Positions 50,083 through 57,850 of a stretch of DNA of 64,000 nucleotides are shown here, piece after piece (the first letter of the stretch is position 1; every line of letters starts with the position of its first letter). The position numbers and the translations under genes are program-made. The stretch spans positions 8,180 through 72,179 of the forward strand of contig DATNCY010000209.1 in assembly GCA_035553375.1 (NCBI GenBank), given 5' to 3'. This DNA is from JAJPHU01 sp035553375 (GTDB taxonomy: Bacteria > Planctomycetota > Planctomycetia > Gemmatales > Gemmataceae). Under the pieces are notes generated by a model, which was given only the letters and a program-made list of their open reading frames with translations, made no database searches and was not told the DNA's origin.

Positions 50083-51432
50083 TTAATCCTCGCCGCCGAT
50101 GCGTTTTTTGAGCAACTCCGACAGCAACACATGACTGCCGGTTGTGGCGATGGTTTGTCCCGCCTCGACGCCGGAGACGATCTCCATGAACTTGTCGTGG
50201 GGCGTGCCCAACTTCACGCGCATCGGCTGAAATTCCGTGGCCGATCCTCCACGCACGAACAGGAGATGTGATTGACCATCGAATTGCACCGCCTCATTGG
50301 GCACGATTAGCTGTTCGGTTTGACCGACCCGAATGCGCGCGGTGCCGAATGTATGGGGCAGTAGCCGTCCTTTGTCCGTGGGATTGGTCACTTCGGCGCG
50401 CACCGTGACGGTACGGGTTTTCTCATCCATTTCGGGACTGATGCGGGTGATCGTCGCCGGGGGCGCGTCTTCGTTGGAGCCGTTGAGATGGAACCTCACT
50501 TCTTGCCCCTCTTTCAATTTGCGAATGTCCTCCTGACGGACGTGCAGCATGATCCAGAGATGGCTCAAGTCCGCCAGCACGAATTGCGGTGTCGTCGTGT
50601 TGACCATCTCGCCGATGACAATGTCGCGCTTGACGACGACGCCATCGAACGGCGCGATCATCGGCAGCAGATTGCTCGTCAGGGTGTTTCGGTCGAGTTG
50701 TTGCAACAGCGTATCGGGAATGCCCAACGTGCGCAGGCGCGCGGCAACTTGCTCGTCGGTCAACTTGGTCAATTCCTCGACGTGAACCGTCACGCCCAGG
50801 TTTTTGAGAGATTGCTCATCGCCGAACTGACGGATGCGCGCTTCACGCAGGGAAGACTCGGCGCTATCGATGGCCTGAAGGGAAACGGCGTGATCCGTCG
50901 ATTTCAAGCGACGATAGACGCGCTCGCGGGTATCGACCTGCAAGAGAGTTTGCTGCAAATCGAACTTGAGGCGTGCCAACTCCGGCGCGGCGATGAGGGC
51001 GAGAACATCGCCCTTCTTCACCGCGTCACCGGGTTGCTTGTGGACGCTCCAGGCCTTGCCACTGGCGAGGGTGGAGAGATGAGCATAGTGGTTCTGATCG
51101 AAATCGATGTCGCCGTTGGCCGTCACGTATTCACCGACCTGCCGCCGTTCGACCGCCGCCGTCCGAATCCCGGCCGTCTCCGATACGTCTGCCGAGGCGA
51201 TGTTCACCAGCGGCAGTTTATCGAGCTTGCTGGGATCCTCTTTGCCGTCCTCTTCTTTTTTCGCTTCTTCGGCCTTCTTCGCATCGCGCCCGCCAAGCAG
51301 CGCGGGCAACGGCGGCAATTTCCAATCGAAGTGAATCCCCAACCAGGCGACGCCGCCGAGTACGGCCAAGGTGAGGACGGTCGGCAACTGAACCAGGAGC
51401 ATCGCCGGCAGATTCTGGATTCGGGTAGGCAT
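50083..51432 (-). CDS. RND efflux periplasmic adaptor (CusB/CzcB family)
   Basis: 449 aa from ATG 51432 (GAGGAG six bases upstream); the ATG at 51438 would touch the ribosome site and is less likely. It has a TM anchor (MLLVQLPTVLTLAVLGGVAWLGIHF), a charged linker (DAKKAEEAKKEEDGKEDPSK), a barrel-sandwich/lipoyl and helical hairpin (KLKFDLQQTLLQVDTRERVYRR), then beta-barrel (GVVVKRDIVIGEMVNTTTPQFVLADLSHLWIMLHVRQEDI) and MP domains. Links the pump to an outer-membrane channel. No histidine- or methionine-rich metal-binding tail is visible, so the metal is unknown. Confidence 0.93.
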   Translation of the reverse strand: MPTRIQNLPAMLLVQLPTVLTLAVLGGVAWLGIHFDWKLPPLPALLGGRDAKKAEEAKKEEDGKEDPSKLDKLPLVNIASADVSETAGIRTAAVERRQVGEYVTANGDIDFDQNHYAHLSTLASGKAWSVHKQPGDAVKKGDVLALIAAPELARLKFDLQQTLLQVDTRERVYRRLKSTDHAVSLQAIDSAESSLREARIRQFGDEQSLKNLGVTVHVEELTKLTDEQVAARLRTLGIPDTLLQQLDRNTLTSNLLPMIAPFDGVVVKRDIVIGEMVNTTTPQFVLADLSHLWIMLHVRQEDIRKLKEGQEVRFHLNGSNEDAPPATITRISPEMDEKTRTVTVRAEVTNPTDKGRLLPHTFGTARIRVGQTEQLIVPNEAVQFDGQSHLLFVRGGSATEFQPMRVKLGTPHDKFMEIVSGVEAGQTIATTGSHVLLSELLKKRIGGED

Positions 51433-51457
51433 CCGCATCTCCTCAAAGCCAATTCAA

Positions 51458-51526
51458 CCAGCCCGCAGCGCCAGCAAGGGTGTCTTTGCCAGCCCGCAGC
51501 GCCAGCAAGGGGGTCTTTGCCAGCAC
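51458..51526. repeat. half copies of family A, tandem left arms only
   Basis: Two direct copies of the left arm (CCAGCCCGCAGCGCCAGCAA) with the same 8-base follower GTCTTTGC, and no right arm. This looks like a decayed or partially copied family-A element, unlike the paired arms elsewhere. Confidence 0.85.
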
Positions 51527-51571
51527 GAAAGGATAGTTTTGAAATCACGTCTTACGGCGAAAGCGCAGCCG

Positions 51572-51925
51572 TTAAATGAGGAGTGCGCGCAATGTCAGAT
51601 AGAGTGGGTCTTGCGGATGGTCGAATCGCCCATGCGATGGGCTATCGCCCCAGGGCGAGGAAATCATCGGGGTCGATTCGAGCGGCGGCAGCGGATCGAG
51701 GGACAGGTCGGGAGGCAGCAGAGAAATCGCCGGCGGCTTGACGCCCATGCCGGTCGCCAGCGGCGAGGCGGGACAGCCTGGAGCGTGGTCGTCGTCGCGT
51801 TCCTCCTCGTTCGGCACTTGCTTGTCGGATTTCAGCAGGGCAACGAGGAAACGAGCGGCCGGTGAGTTCAATTTGCACACGCAGATACCGGGCGGCATCA
51901 GCAGCCGGATGGTGATGAGGACCAT
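51572..51925 (-). CDS. small hypothetical protein, first in metal-efflux operon
   Basis: 117 aa. The candidate start ATG 51925 lacks a good ribosome site; ATG 51898 (MPPGICVCKLNSP) is an alternative. The sequence contains CVCK, a cluster EERDDDHAPGCPASP, and a Pro/Leu-rich C-terminal half (LPPDLSLDPLPPLESTP). The cysteine, histidine and acidic residues could bind metal ions; this is inference. It lies 140 bases upstream of the CusB-like adaptor on the same strand, and similar short proteins precede CusAB-like genes in related genomes in my recollection. The function is unproven. Confidence 0.5.
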   Translation of the reverse strand: MVLITIRLLMPPGICVCKLNSPAARFLVALLKSDKQVPNEEERDDDHAPGCPASPLATGMGVKPPAISLLPPDLSLDPLPPLESTPMISSPWGDSPSHGRFDHPQDPLYLTLRALLI

Positions 51926-52008
51926 CAGGATGGCGCGTGGATGGAACAAGATGCTATTCCCTGAATGCGTGAATCTCACTTTTAGCCTAGAGCCAAATGG
52001 AGCCGAAG

Positions 52009-52683
52009 TCAACGCATTCCGCCTTTGCGGCGCATCTGCTCGGCCCGTTCCTTGACGCGATTCAATTCCTCGTGCAATTCCCGCAATACCTGATCGCGCG
52101 GCATGTCGCGATAAATCTCGGCGGGGATGGGTTTGCCGACGGAGACGGCGATGTCGGCTCCGGTCGGCGGCAGGAAGAACGGCGATAACCTCGGCCATTT
52201 CCGCACGCGCGGCAGCGCCTCGAATGCGCCGGCGATGCCGATGGGCACAATCGGCGCCGCGTTGCGTTTGATGAGCAGCAAAATGCCGGGCTTGAGCGGC
52301 GACACCGCACCAGTATAGGTGCGCTCGCCTTCAGGGAACACCAGCACAGCCTGTCCCGCCTTGAGTTGATCGAGAATCGTCTTCAACCCTTCCTTGGCGA
52401 TGCCCTGCTGATCGACCGGCACCGCATTCAAACTGCGAATCAGTCCGGCGAAGTGTCGATGACGAAACAGCGTTTTGCGGGCCAGATAACAGATGTGCCG
52501 CGGCGCGGCCAGGCCCATCGCGATGGGATCGAGAAAACTCTGATGATTGCCGATGAGCAGAACCGGCCCCTCGCGCGGGATGTTCTGTCCTCCCTCGGTG
52601 CGCAGGCCGAACGCCCACGTCATGCCGATCCTCGCCATCCAGTAACAGGTTTCATACCACAGCCAGGGAAGCCAATCGCGCAT
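52009..52683 (-). CDS. plsC: 1-acyl-sn-glycerol-3-phosphate acyltransferase
   Basis: 224 aa from ATG 52683, AGGTG eight bases upstream; a GTG at 52695 is possible. PlsC family: catalytic HX4D (His47...Asp52 in GNHQSFLD), glycerol-phosphate-binding FPEGERTYTG, and AVPVDQQG. N-terminal hydrophobic segment (ETCYWMARIGMTWAFGL) for membrane attachment. It makes phosphatidic acid from lysophosphatidic acid. It follows cmk on the same strand, separated by a family-B repeat, so cmk-plsC are likely one transcript, a common bacterial pairing. Confidence 0.92.
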   Translation of the reverse strand: MRDWLPWLWYETCYWMARIGMTWAFGLRTEGGQNIPREGPVLLIGNHQSFLDPIAMGLAAPRHICYLARKTLFRHRHFAGLIRSLNAVPVDQQGIAKEGLKTILDQLKAGQAVLVFPEGERTYTGAVSPLKPGILLLIKRNAAPIVPIGIAGAFEALPRVRKWPRLSPFFLPPTGADIAVSVGKPIPAEIYRDMPRDQVLRELHEELNRVKERAEQMRRKGGMR

Positions 52684-52704
52684 CGAAGCGGTCACCTCGA
52701 ACAG

Positions 52705-52808
52705 GAATTAGCCACAGATGAACACAGATGAACACAGATAAGACAAGAGAACCATGGAATGATTTTTTGAATTATCTGTGTTCATCTGTGTTTATCTGTG
52801 GCTAATTC
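52705..52808. repeat. inverted repeat, family B variant (ACAGATGAACACAGAT)
   Basis: Arms GAATTAGCCACAGATGAACA... (52705 onward) and its complement ending ATCTGTGGCTAATTC (52808); imperfect in the middle. The right arm contains the TAG stop of cmk (52802-52804, minus strand). It stands between cmk and plsC on the same transcript. Confidence 0.88.
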
Positions 52809-53467
52809 GCATTCCCTCTCCAGCGACGGCGGACTTCCGCTTCCATCGCCTCAACGACTTGCTCCGGCCCCAACCGTGTGCTGTCCAGCACCACGGCATC
52901 GTCGGCTGGCTTCATCGGCGCCAGATCGCGCACGGCGTCGCGCTGGTCGCGGATTTCTTGATCTCGCAGCAGTTGTTCCAACTCGACCGTTTCGCCCCGC
53001 GCTTCCATCTCTTGTTGCCGGCGCCGCGCACGCTCCAGGGGATCGGCAATGAGAAAGAACTTGCAGGCGGCATCCGGGAAAACGATGGTGCCTTGATCGC
53101 GTCCCTCGCACACCATGTCTCGACCGGCCGCGATGGTGCGCTGCATCTGCACCAGACGGCGACGCACGGCCGGACTATCCGCCACCGCGCCGGTCGCCGC
53201 CGTCAATTCGCGCGTGCGCAGGACGCCGCTCACATCCTCGCCGCTCAGCAGTACGGCACCGCCCGGCGGCATCTCCAGATGCAAGGTTTCCAGCAGGATA
53301 GTCAGGGCGGACTCGTCGCGCAGATTGAGGCCGGCGCGCAAGCCGGCGAGGGCCACGGCGCGATACATGGCACCGGTGTCCAGAACCTCGAAGCCGAGAC
53401 GCTGCGCAAGCGTCCGGGCGGCGCTGCTTTTGCCCGCGCCAGCTGGACCATCAATCGTGATAATCAT
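52802..53467 (-). CDS. cmk: cytidylate kinase
   Basis: 221 aa from ATG 53467 (MIITIDGPAGAGKSSAARTLAQRLG). P-loop GPAGAGKSS at residues 7-15, DTGAMYRAVAL, and the NMP-binding regions VCEGRDQGTIVFPDAACKFFLIADPLERARRRQQEM; C-terminus ends RRRWRGNAN in front of a repeat-derived TAG. It phosphorylates CMP and dCMP with ATP. A TTG 15 bases upstream is possible but lacks a ribosome site. Followed by plsC. Confidence 0.95.
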   Translation of the reverse strand: MIITIDGPAGAGKSSAARTLAQRLGFEVLDTGAMYRAVALAGLRAGLNLRDESALTILLETLHLEMPPGGAVLLSGEDVSGVLRTRELTAATGAVADSPAVRRRLVQMQRTIAAGRDMVCEGRDQGTIVFPDAACKFFLIADPLERARRRQQEMEARGETVELEQLLRDQEIRDQRDAVRDLAPMKPADDAVVLDSTRLGPEQVVEAMEAEVRRRWRGNAN

Positions 53468-53541
53468 GGCCGCCCCACCCAATAACTCAAGCAGATGGGG
53501 CTAAGGATGGGGATTTTAGGTGAATCCGTCAAGGTCATTGA

Positions 53542-53590
53542 CCAGCCCGGAGCGCCAGCGACGGGTTCCCTTGCTGGCGCTTCGGGCTGG
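53542..53590. repeat. inverted repeat, family A variant
   Basis: Imperfect arms: CCAGCCCGGAGCGCCAGCGA and the inverse TTGCTGGCGCTTCGGGCTGG. It is the same CCCGGAGCG variant as 44189-44249. It lies between the cmk start region and the secreted coiled-coil gene end. Confidence 0.78.
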
Positions 53591-53601
53591 CCCGTTCTCT
53601 T

Positions 53602-54150
53602 TCATCCGCCGATGCGCGGGAAGATAGTAATCTCATGTCCGTTGGGCCGCAGCGTTTCCGAGCGCAGCGGCTGAACCAAACCGTAGCCATCCACATCCAC
53701 GTCATAATTGAAGGTGCCGAGCGGCACGCCGGCGATGGTCGCGGTTCGGTTCGGCTCGATCACATACGGCCGACCGTTGATATGCACCGTGGCGGCGGTC
53801 GAATATCGATTTCGCAGGGTGATGGTGCCCGTGCTGGCGGGCGCGGCACCGTTCTCAGGCAGCGGGCCAGGACCGTAACCGGATTGGCGTGTGATCTGTT
53901 CCTGCCTGCTGATAATTCTTTGCAGGAGATCCTTAATCTCGCGAAGATCCTCGGCGGCTCGAGCACCCCGCGCACTGTTGGCGATCATCTCGTTTTTGAG
54001 TGCTTCCATGTCCTTGCGGAGCGTATCAAGGTCTTTTCGCAATTTCTCGACCTGTTGCGCGGTCAATTCCGGGTCGGCGGCGTGAAGCGGTGCCAATGTG
54101 AAGGGCAGGGCCAACAACACGGCCAGAGCGAGTCTCGTCCAGGTACGCAT
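53602..54150 (-). CDS. secreted coiled-coil protein
   Basis: 182 aa from ATG 54150, GAGGAGG eight bases upstream; the frame extends to 54240 unsupported. A signal peptide (LALAVLLALPFTLAPLHAAD) is followed by a coiled coil (VEKLRKDLDTLRKDMEALKNEM, residues about 45-100) and a small C-terminal beta domain (TGTITLRNRYSTAATVHINGRPYVIEPNRTATI AGVP). The beta part resembles a PEGA-like or carboxypeptidase-regulatory fold. Likely surface-exposed; the role is unknown. Confidence 0.75.
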   Translation of the reverse strand: MRTWTRLALAVLLALPFTLAPLHAADPELTAQQVEKLRKDLDTLRKDMEALKNEMIANSARGARAAEDLREIKDLLQRIISRQEQITRQSGYGPGPLPENGAAPASTGTITLRNRYSTAATVHINGRPYVIEPNRTATIAGVPLGTFNYDVDVDGYGLVQPLRSETLRPNGHEITIFPRIGG

Positions 54151-54442
54151 CGTGGAGCCTCCTCGATGTTGAACAGAAATGCTATCCCAGGCGCGTGGGG
54201 CCGGGTCTGCTACTGAGCTTAAAGAAGGAATGACCGGCAATCAAGGCAAATACGGTGTAATCGTCCCATCCTCGCCTTGCTTAACCCGCATAAACGGAAT
54301 AGTCTGCCAATACGCCCGCGACATGACAGGATAACGCCCGTGACGGGTTTGTAAATGTCGCCAATTTTGTCTGGCAACCCGCCGTGCGATCCTCCACAAT
54401 AAGCAGAGCAGTCGTTGGCACCCACCCTGAAGGAATCCGGCC
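54151..54442. other. intergenic region between divergent genes
   Basis: About 290 bases with no frame carrying a ribosome site. It should hold the promoters of the coiled-coil gene and the TPR gene; no clear element could be fixed. Confidence 0.35.
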
Positions 54443-56062
54443 ATGATGCTCTGCCGCACCCTCCTCGCACTTGTTCTCGGTTTCGTCGCCGTCACCTCTC
54501 TCCGCGCGGAAGCGCCGGCCGTCAAGCCGAAACTCCCCGCTAAACTGCCGATGACCGGCTTGCCTCCCTCCAAGCTGGTGCCGGACCTGTGCGGCGTGCG
54601 CTATCGCATCAGCACCACCTCGCCGGATTGCCAGGCATTCTTCGATCAGGCGCTCGGCTATTACTACTCCTACGTATGGATGGAGGCGGCCCGTTCGTTC
54701 GAGACGGCCCTGCAATACGACCCCGAATGTTCGTTGGCCTGGTGGGGACTCAGCCGTTCGCTGGAACGCTGGGGCAAGTCCAACCATACCGAGGCGCTCT
54801 TGAAGGCCAGCAAACTCCAGGATCGCGCCAGCCATCGTGAGCAACAGCTTATTCTCGCCAGCATGCTCGAAAAGGGGCAAGCCCCCGGCGCCGGCGATGG
54901 CGAAACACGCAAGCGCAAGGCCATCGCCACCATCGATAATCTGATTGCCCTATACGATGACGACGAGGAAGCATGGTACTTCCGCGCTCAGCTGGCCGGC
55001 GGTGCCGGGTTGTTCGGCGGTCAAGCCTCGTCGGTACCGTTCTACAAGGCCCTCTTGCGCATCAATCCACTGCACCCCGGCGCCAATCACGAATTGCTCC
55101 ACTACTACGAGAACTCACGCCGTCCCGCACTAGGCTGGATCTACGCCGAGAATTACATCAAATCCTCGCCGGGCATTCCGCATCCCTTCCACATGCAGGC
55201 TCATCTCGCCATGCGTATCGGCAAGTGGGCGCAAACCACGAATCGCTCGGCCCACGCGATCGAACTGGAGCAGGCGTATCACAAAGACCTGAACGTCAAG
55301 CCGAGCCAGGATCAGCAGTATTCGCATCACCTGGAGACGCTGCTGCGCTCGCTCATCCACGATGGCCGTTTCGCCGAAGCGCGGGCCATTGAGGCGGAGC
55401 AGCGTAAATGCGGCTATAAATCCGCGCAACTATGGATTCACTTGCATCTTGCCCGGCGTGATTGGACTGCGGCGCGGAAGGCCATCGACGAGATGGCCAA
55501 GGCCAACAAGAAAGACAAAACAACGCCGGCCTACTTTTTCGCTCTGTTTTATCTCAAACAAGGTGAGGCCGCGCGCGCGCTGCCGGAGATCGAGGTGCTT
55601 CAGCACGCTCTCCGCGCACGCCGCAATGACAAGCGTGCCGAACTGCGCTTGTGGGAAACGCAGGGCTGGTACATGTGTCAGACCGGCGCCGCGGACGCGG
55701 GGTTGAAACTGCTGGCTCGCGCCGTCGAGAAAACCAAGAACGACTACAGCCATCACGCTTGGGGCAACGGCGCATCGATCATGGAATTGTGGGGCATCGC
55801 CGCCTTGCAGGCCGGTCGAGAGGCGGTCGCCGAGGAAGCCTTTTTGGAATCGCTGGCCCACGACGCCGGCAGCGTGCGCGCCGCCCTGGGCATGCAGGTA
55901 TTGTGCGAACATCAGGGGCGCAGCGAGGAAGCGCATCGCTTCGCCGCCCTCGCCCAGCGCTGCTGGAACCGAGCCGATCCCGGCAGCCTGACGGTCGAAC
56001 TCGTTGCGCTGCGGGGCGAGCTTTACACGGATGCGAACGTCAAACCGCTTGCTGGTGAGTGA
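54443..56062 (+). CDS. secreted TPR-repeat protein
   Basis: 539 aa with a signal peptide (MMLCRTLLALVLGFVAVTSLRA). It has several TPR units: FFDQALGYYYSYVWMEAARSFETALQYDPECSLAWWGLSRSLERWGK near residue 65, HTEALLKASKLQDRASHREQQLILASMLEKG, HEEAWYFRAQLAG-type repeats, and the C-terminal AGLKLLARAVEKTKNDYSHHAWGNGASIMELWGIAALQAGREAVAEEAFLESLAHDAGS. HPGANHELLHYYENSRRP is typical of planctomycete TPR proteins. It is a protein-interaction scaffold; partners unknown. Its stop codon is 40 bases from the TA remnant. Confidence 0.82.
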   Translation: MMLCRTLLALVLGFVAVTSLRAEAPAVKPKLPAKLPMTGLPPSKLVPDLCGVRYRISTTSPDCQAFFDQALGYYYSYVWMEAARSFETALQYDPECSLAWWGLSRSLERWGKSNHTEALLKASKLQDRASHREQQLILASMLEKGQAPGAGDGETRKRKAIATIDNLIALYDDDEEAWYFRAQLAGGAGLFGGQASSVPFYKALLRINPLHPGANHELLHYYENSRRPALGWIYAENYIKSSPGIPHPFHMQAHLAMRIGKWAQTTNRSAHAIELEQAYHKDLNVKPSQDQQYSHHLETLLRSLIHDGRFAEARAIEAEQRKCGYKSAQLWIHLHLARRDWTAARKAIDEMAKANKKDKTTPAYFFALFYLKQGEAARALPEIEVLQHALRARRNDKRAELRLWETQGWYMCQTGAADAGLKLLARAVEKTKNDYSHHAWGNGASIMELWGIAALQAGREAVAEEAFLESLAHDAGSVRAALGMQVLCEHQGRSEEAHRFAALAQRCWNRADPGSLTVELVALRGELYTDANVKPLAGE

Positions 56063-56104
56063 GTCGGCGAACGATACGCCGGCGTGAAAGCGCAATACCG
56101 GCGA

Positions 56105-56310
56105 GCGGAGTTGTAAGGAAATCATCGGGATTCTTGGTGACCAGGATCAGGCTGTTTTCGGCGGCGTTCCACCATTCATTTTTTCTTCCAGGGGTTGAAT
56201 GCGATCCAACGCGGCCGTTAGTTGGCTCTGGAGTTGTTGCATTTCTGTCATGAAGATTCCCTCGTTCGGCAACGATAATCTCGATTGTACCGCTACTGGT
56301 GGATCCGAAC
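56105..56310 (-). pseudogene. deleted remnant of a DUF433/DUF5615 toxin-antitoxin cassette
   Basis: On the minus strand, 56170-56251 encodes MTEMQQLQSQLTAALDRIQ..., nearly the first 25 residues of the DUF433 antitoxin at 57389-57763. Directly after, 56110-56165 carries a copy of the toxin codons AAENSLILVTKNPDDF but in another frame. Comparing with the intact copy shows an internal deletion of about 400 bases joining the two genes. Both flanks (AAAGACGT.. and TTGTACCGC..) are also similar to the intact locus. It cannot make either protein and is a degraded duplicate. Confidence 0.85.
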
Positions 56311-56339
56311 AAAGACGTTCGGCATTTCCGTTTACCGCA

Positions 56340-56678
56340 TTAGGCTCCGACGATCTCGTTCAACCCCTCAATCAGTCGGGCGAGTTCTTCGGGCGAGATT
56401 TGACCGAGTTTCTTGCCGAGACGCTGCACGGACAGCGTGCGTAACTGGCTGATCTTCACCCAGGATCGTTTGGGGAGCTTAACACTGGTCAGTTCCAGAG
56501 TGAGAGGGAATCCCGCTCGCTGAGATTGACTGGTAATGGCCATGGCGATGACGGTGCCCGAGCGTGCGTTGAACACGTCTTCGCTAATGACCACAACCGG
56601 GCGCAGGCCGCCTTGCTCGTGACCGCGAGCAGGATTCAGGTCCGCCCAGAGTACATCGCCTCTCAGTATGCGGGCCAT
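56340..56678 (-). CDS. MazF/PemK family endoribonuclease toxin
   Basis: 112 aa. MazF/PemK-fold residues: RGDVLWADLNPARGHEQGGLRPVVVISEDVFNARSGTVIAMAITSQ, then the C-terminal KLPKRSWVKISQLRTLSVQRLGKKLGQI. The family toxin cuts mRNA at specific short sequences. It starts 16 bases inside the antitoxin gene upstream, the usual coupled arrangement. Located between a remnant and an intact DUF433/DUF5615 cassette. Confidence 0.92.
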   Translation of the reverse strand: MARILRGDVLWADLNPARGHEQGGLRPVVVISEDVFNARSGTVIAMAITSQSQRAGFPLTLELTSVKLPKRSWVKISQLRTLSVQRLGKKLGQISPEELARLIEGLNEIVGA

Positions 56679-56905
56679 TGCTCGTTGTCTTCCGTGAGTC
56701 CTTCCTCGGCGAGTGCCTGCTCAAACGCAGGGTCCAGTTTCGCACTCTCCCGCGCGAGACGGCTTTTTTTCAGTCGTTGGAGTTTATCGCGGATAGCCTC
56801 TTGCACGGCGCGGCTGCGGTTGGGGAAGTGGTTCTCCGCGACGAGTTGGTCAAGCGAAGCCAGCAAGTCTTGGTCGATAGTGACGGCGATTTTCACGGTC
56901 GGCAT
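56663..56905 (-). CDS. MazE-like antitoxin (ribbon-helix-helix)
   Basis: 80 aa from ATG 56905 (GGAG six bases upstream). PTVKIAVTIDQDLLASLDQLVAENHFPNRSRAVQEAIRDKL is a ribbon-helix-helix DNA-binding N-terminus (strand then two helices), and the acidic C-terminus (ESAKLDPAFEQALAEEGLTEDNEQWPAY) should bind the toxin. The gene overlaps mazF by 16 bases and likely autoregulates the operon. Confidence 0.92.
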   Translation of the reverse strand: MPTVKIAVTIDQDLLASLDQLVAENHFPNRSRAVQEAIRDKLQRLKKSRLARESAKLDPAFEQALAEEGLTEDNEQWPAY

Positions 56906-57020
56906 AGGGGACTCCTGGTATGATTAAACATCATACCAATAGAGGAATGCCGGTCAAGATGAGCTGTGGCGAGGCCGAATGTCCCCATGAACAACCGATT
57001 CAAACCGGGCAAAGATTGAA

Positions 57021-57045
57021 GCAGATCCTACCGTCAGTTGTGCGG
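57021..57045. repeat. direct repeat flanking the DUF433/DUF5615 cassette, left copy
   Basis: GCAGATCCTACCGTCAGTTG-TGCGG. A second, 22/25-identical copy lies at 57826-57850, just outside the antitoxin start. They bracket the two-gene cassette, as an insertion scar or recombination site would. Confidence 0.75.
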
Positions 57046-57054
57046 CCGATGTTC

Positions 57055-57414
57055 TTAATAACGCCAGGCGTTGAGGATATGGCAAGAACCGCCGAAGGCG
57101 ATTCCCGCTTGCTCCATGTTGGTGATCGCTCGGACAATATCGGCGTGACTCATGTCGCGATCAGGATCATTGTCCTGGTACACCAGGAAGATTCCCGCAT
57201 GTTGGGAATCCTTTTGATGCAATTCAAGGAAATCATCGGGATTCTTGGTGACCAGGATCAGGCTGTTTTCGGCGGCGTAGCGAAAGTGGACCTCATCATC
57301 CCTGCCAATAATCCCCGCCTGACGCGGCGTGGTGACCAGATGGCCGGCCGCTTCCAAAAGTCTGACAAGTTCCTTGGCGTAAGCGCAATCATCGAGGTAA
57401 ATTTTTTGGCTCAA
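57055..57414 (-). CDS. DUF5615 PIN-like toxin
   Basis: 119 aa from TTG 57414, chosen for GAGGAT six bases upstream. The DUF5615 type: QKIYLDDCAYAKELVRLLEAAGHLVTTPRQAGIIGRDDEVHFRYAAENSLILVTKNPDDFLELHQ...SHADIVRAITNMEQAGI. These small PIN-like proteins (acidic D-D at DDC and near NPDDF) are paired with DUF433 antitoxins; the RNase activity of this family is presumed from fold, not shown. Its first 26 bases overlap the antitoxin's last codons, giving translational coupling. Confidence 0.85.
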   Translation of the reverse strand: MSQKIYLDDCAYAKELVRLLEAAGHLVTTPRQAGIIGRDDEVHFRYAAENSLILVTKNPDDFLELHQKDSQHAGIFLVYQDNDPDRDMSHADIVRAITNMEQAGIAFGGSCHILNAWRY

Positions 57415-57763
57415 GGGAGTATCCTCGTTCGGCCAAACGGCGTCTCTCTTCGCCGGCTTCCATCTCAATTAGGTCACGATTTTCGGCGTAATACATCAGA
57501 GCTTCATAGATGGTTGCCAGCGGCAGTTCCAGTTCCTCACTCGCCTGTTCGGGGGTGTATCTGTTCGCACCGATCGTACTCACGAGATGCCCGACCGTCA
57601 TATTGCGTCCCTTGATGCTCAACTGACGTCGCCAGCGATGGGGGCGTGCAATGAGATACTGCCAGCGGAGCAATACCTTTCCACCATTCATTTCTTCTTC
57701 CAGGTGTTGAATGCGATCCAACGCTGTTGTTAGTTGGCTCTGTAATTGTTGTATTTCTGTCAT
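57389..57763 (-). CDS. DUF433 antitoxin
   Basis: 124 aa from ATG 57763 (GAGGG eight bases upstream). Coiled N-terminal helix (MTEIQQLQSQLTTALDRIQHLEEEMNGG) then the DUF433 domain: WQYLIARPHRWRRQLSIKGRNMTVGHLVSTIGANRYTPEQASEELELPLATIYEALMYYAENRDLIEME. DUF433 is a winged-helix-like DNA-binding antitoxin paired with DUF5615 toxins. It stops 26 bases inside the toxin gene. Its first codons are also present in the remnant at 56170-56251. Confidence 0.88.
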   Translation of the reverse strand: MTEIQQLQSQLTTALDRIQHLEEEMNGGKVLLRWQYLIARPHRWRRQLSIKGRNMTVGHLVSTIGANRYTPEQASEELELPLATIYEALMYYAENRDLIEMEAGEERRRLAERGYSLEPKNLPR

Positions 57764-57825
57764 GAAGAATCCCTCGTTCGGCAACGATAATCTCAATTGT
57801 ACCGCCATTCGTGGATCAGAACAAA

Positions 57826-57850
57826 GCAGATCCTACCGTTCATTGTGCGG
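57826..57850. repeat. direct repeat flanking the DUF433/DUF5615 cassette, right copy
   Basis: GCAGATCCTACCGTTCATTG-TGCGG, 22/25 identical to 57021-57045. It ends exactly where the convergent-side B-box gene's stop codon begins (57851). Confidence 0.75.
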
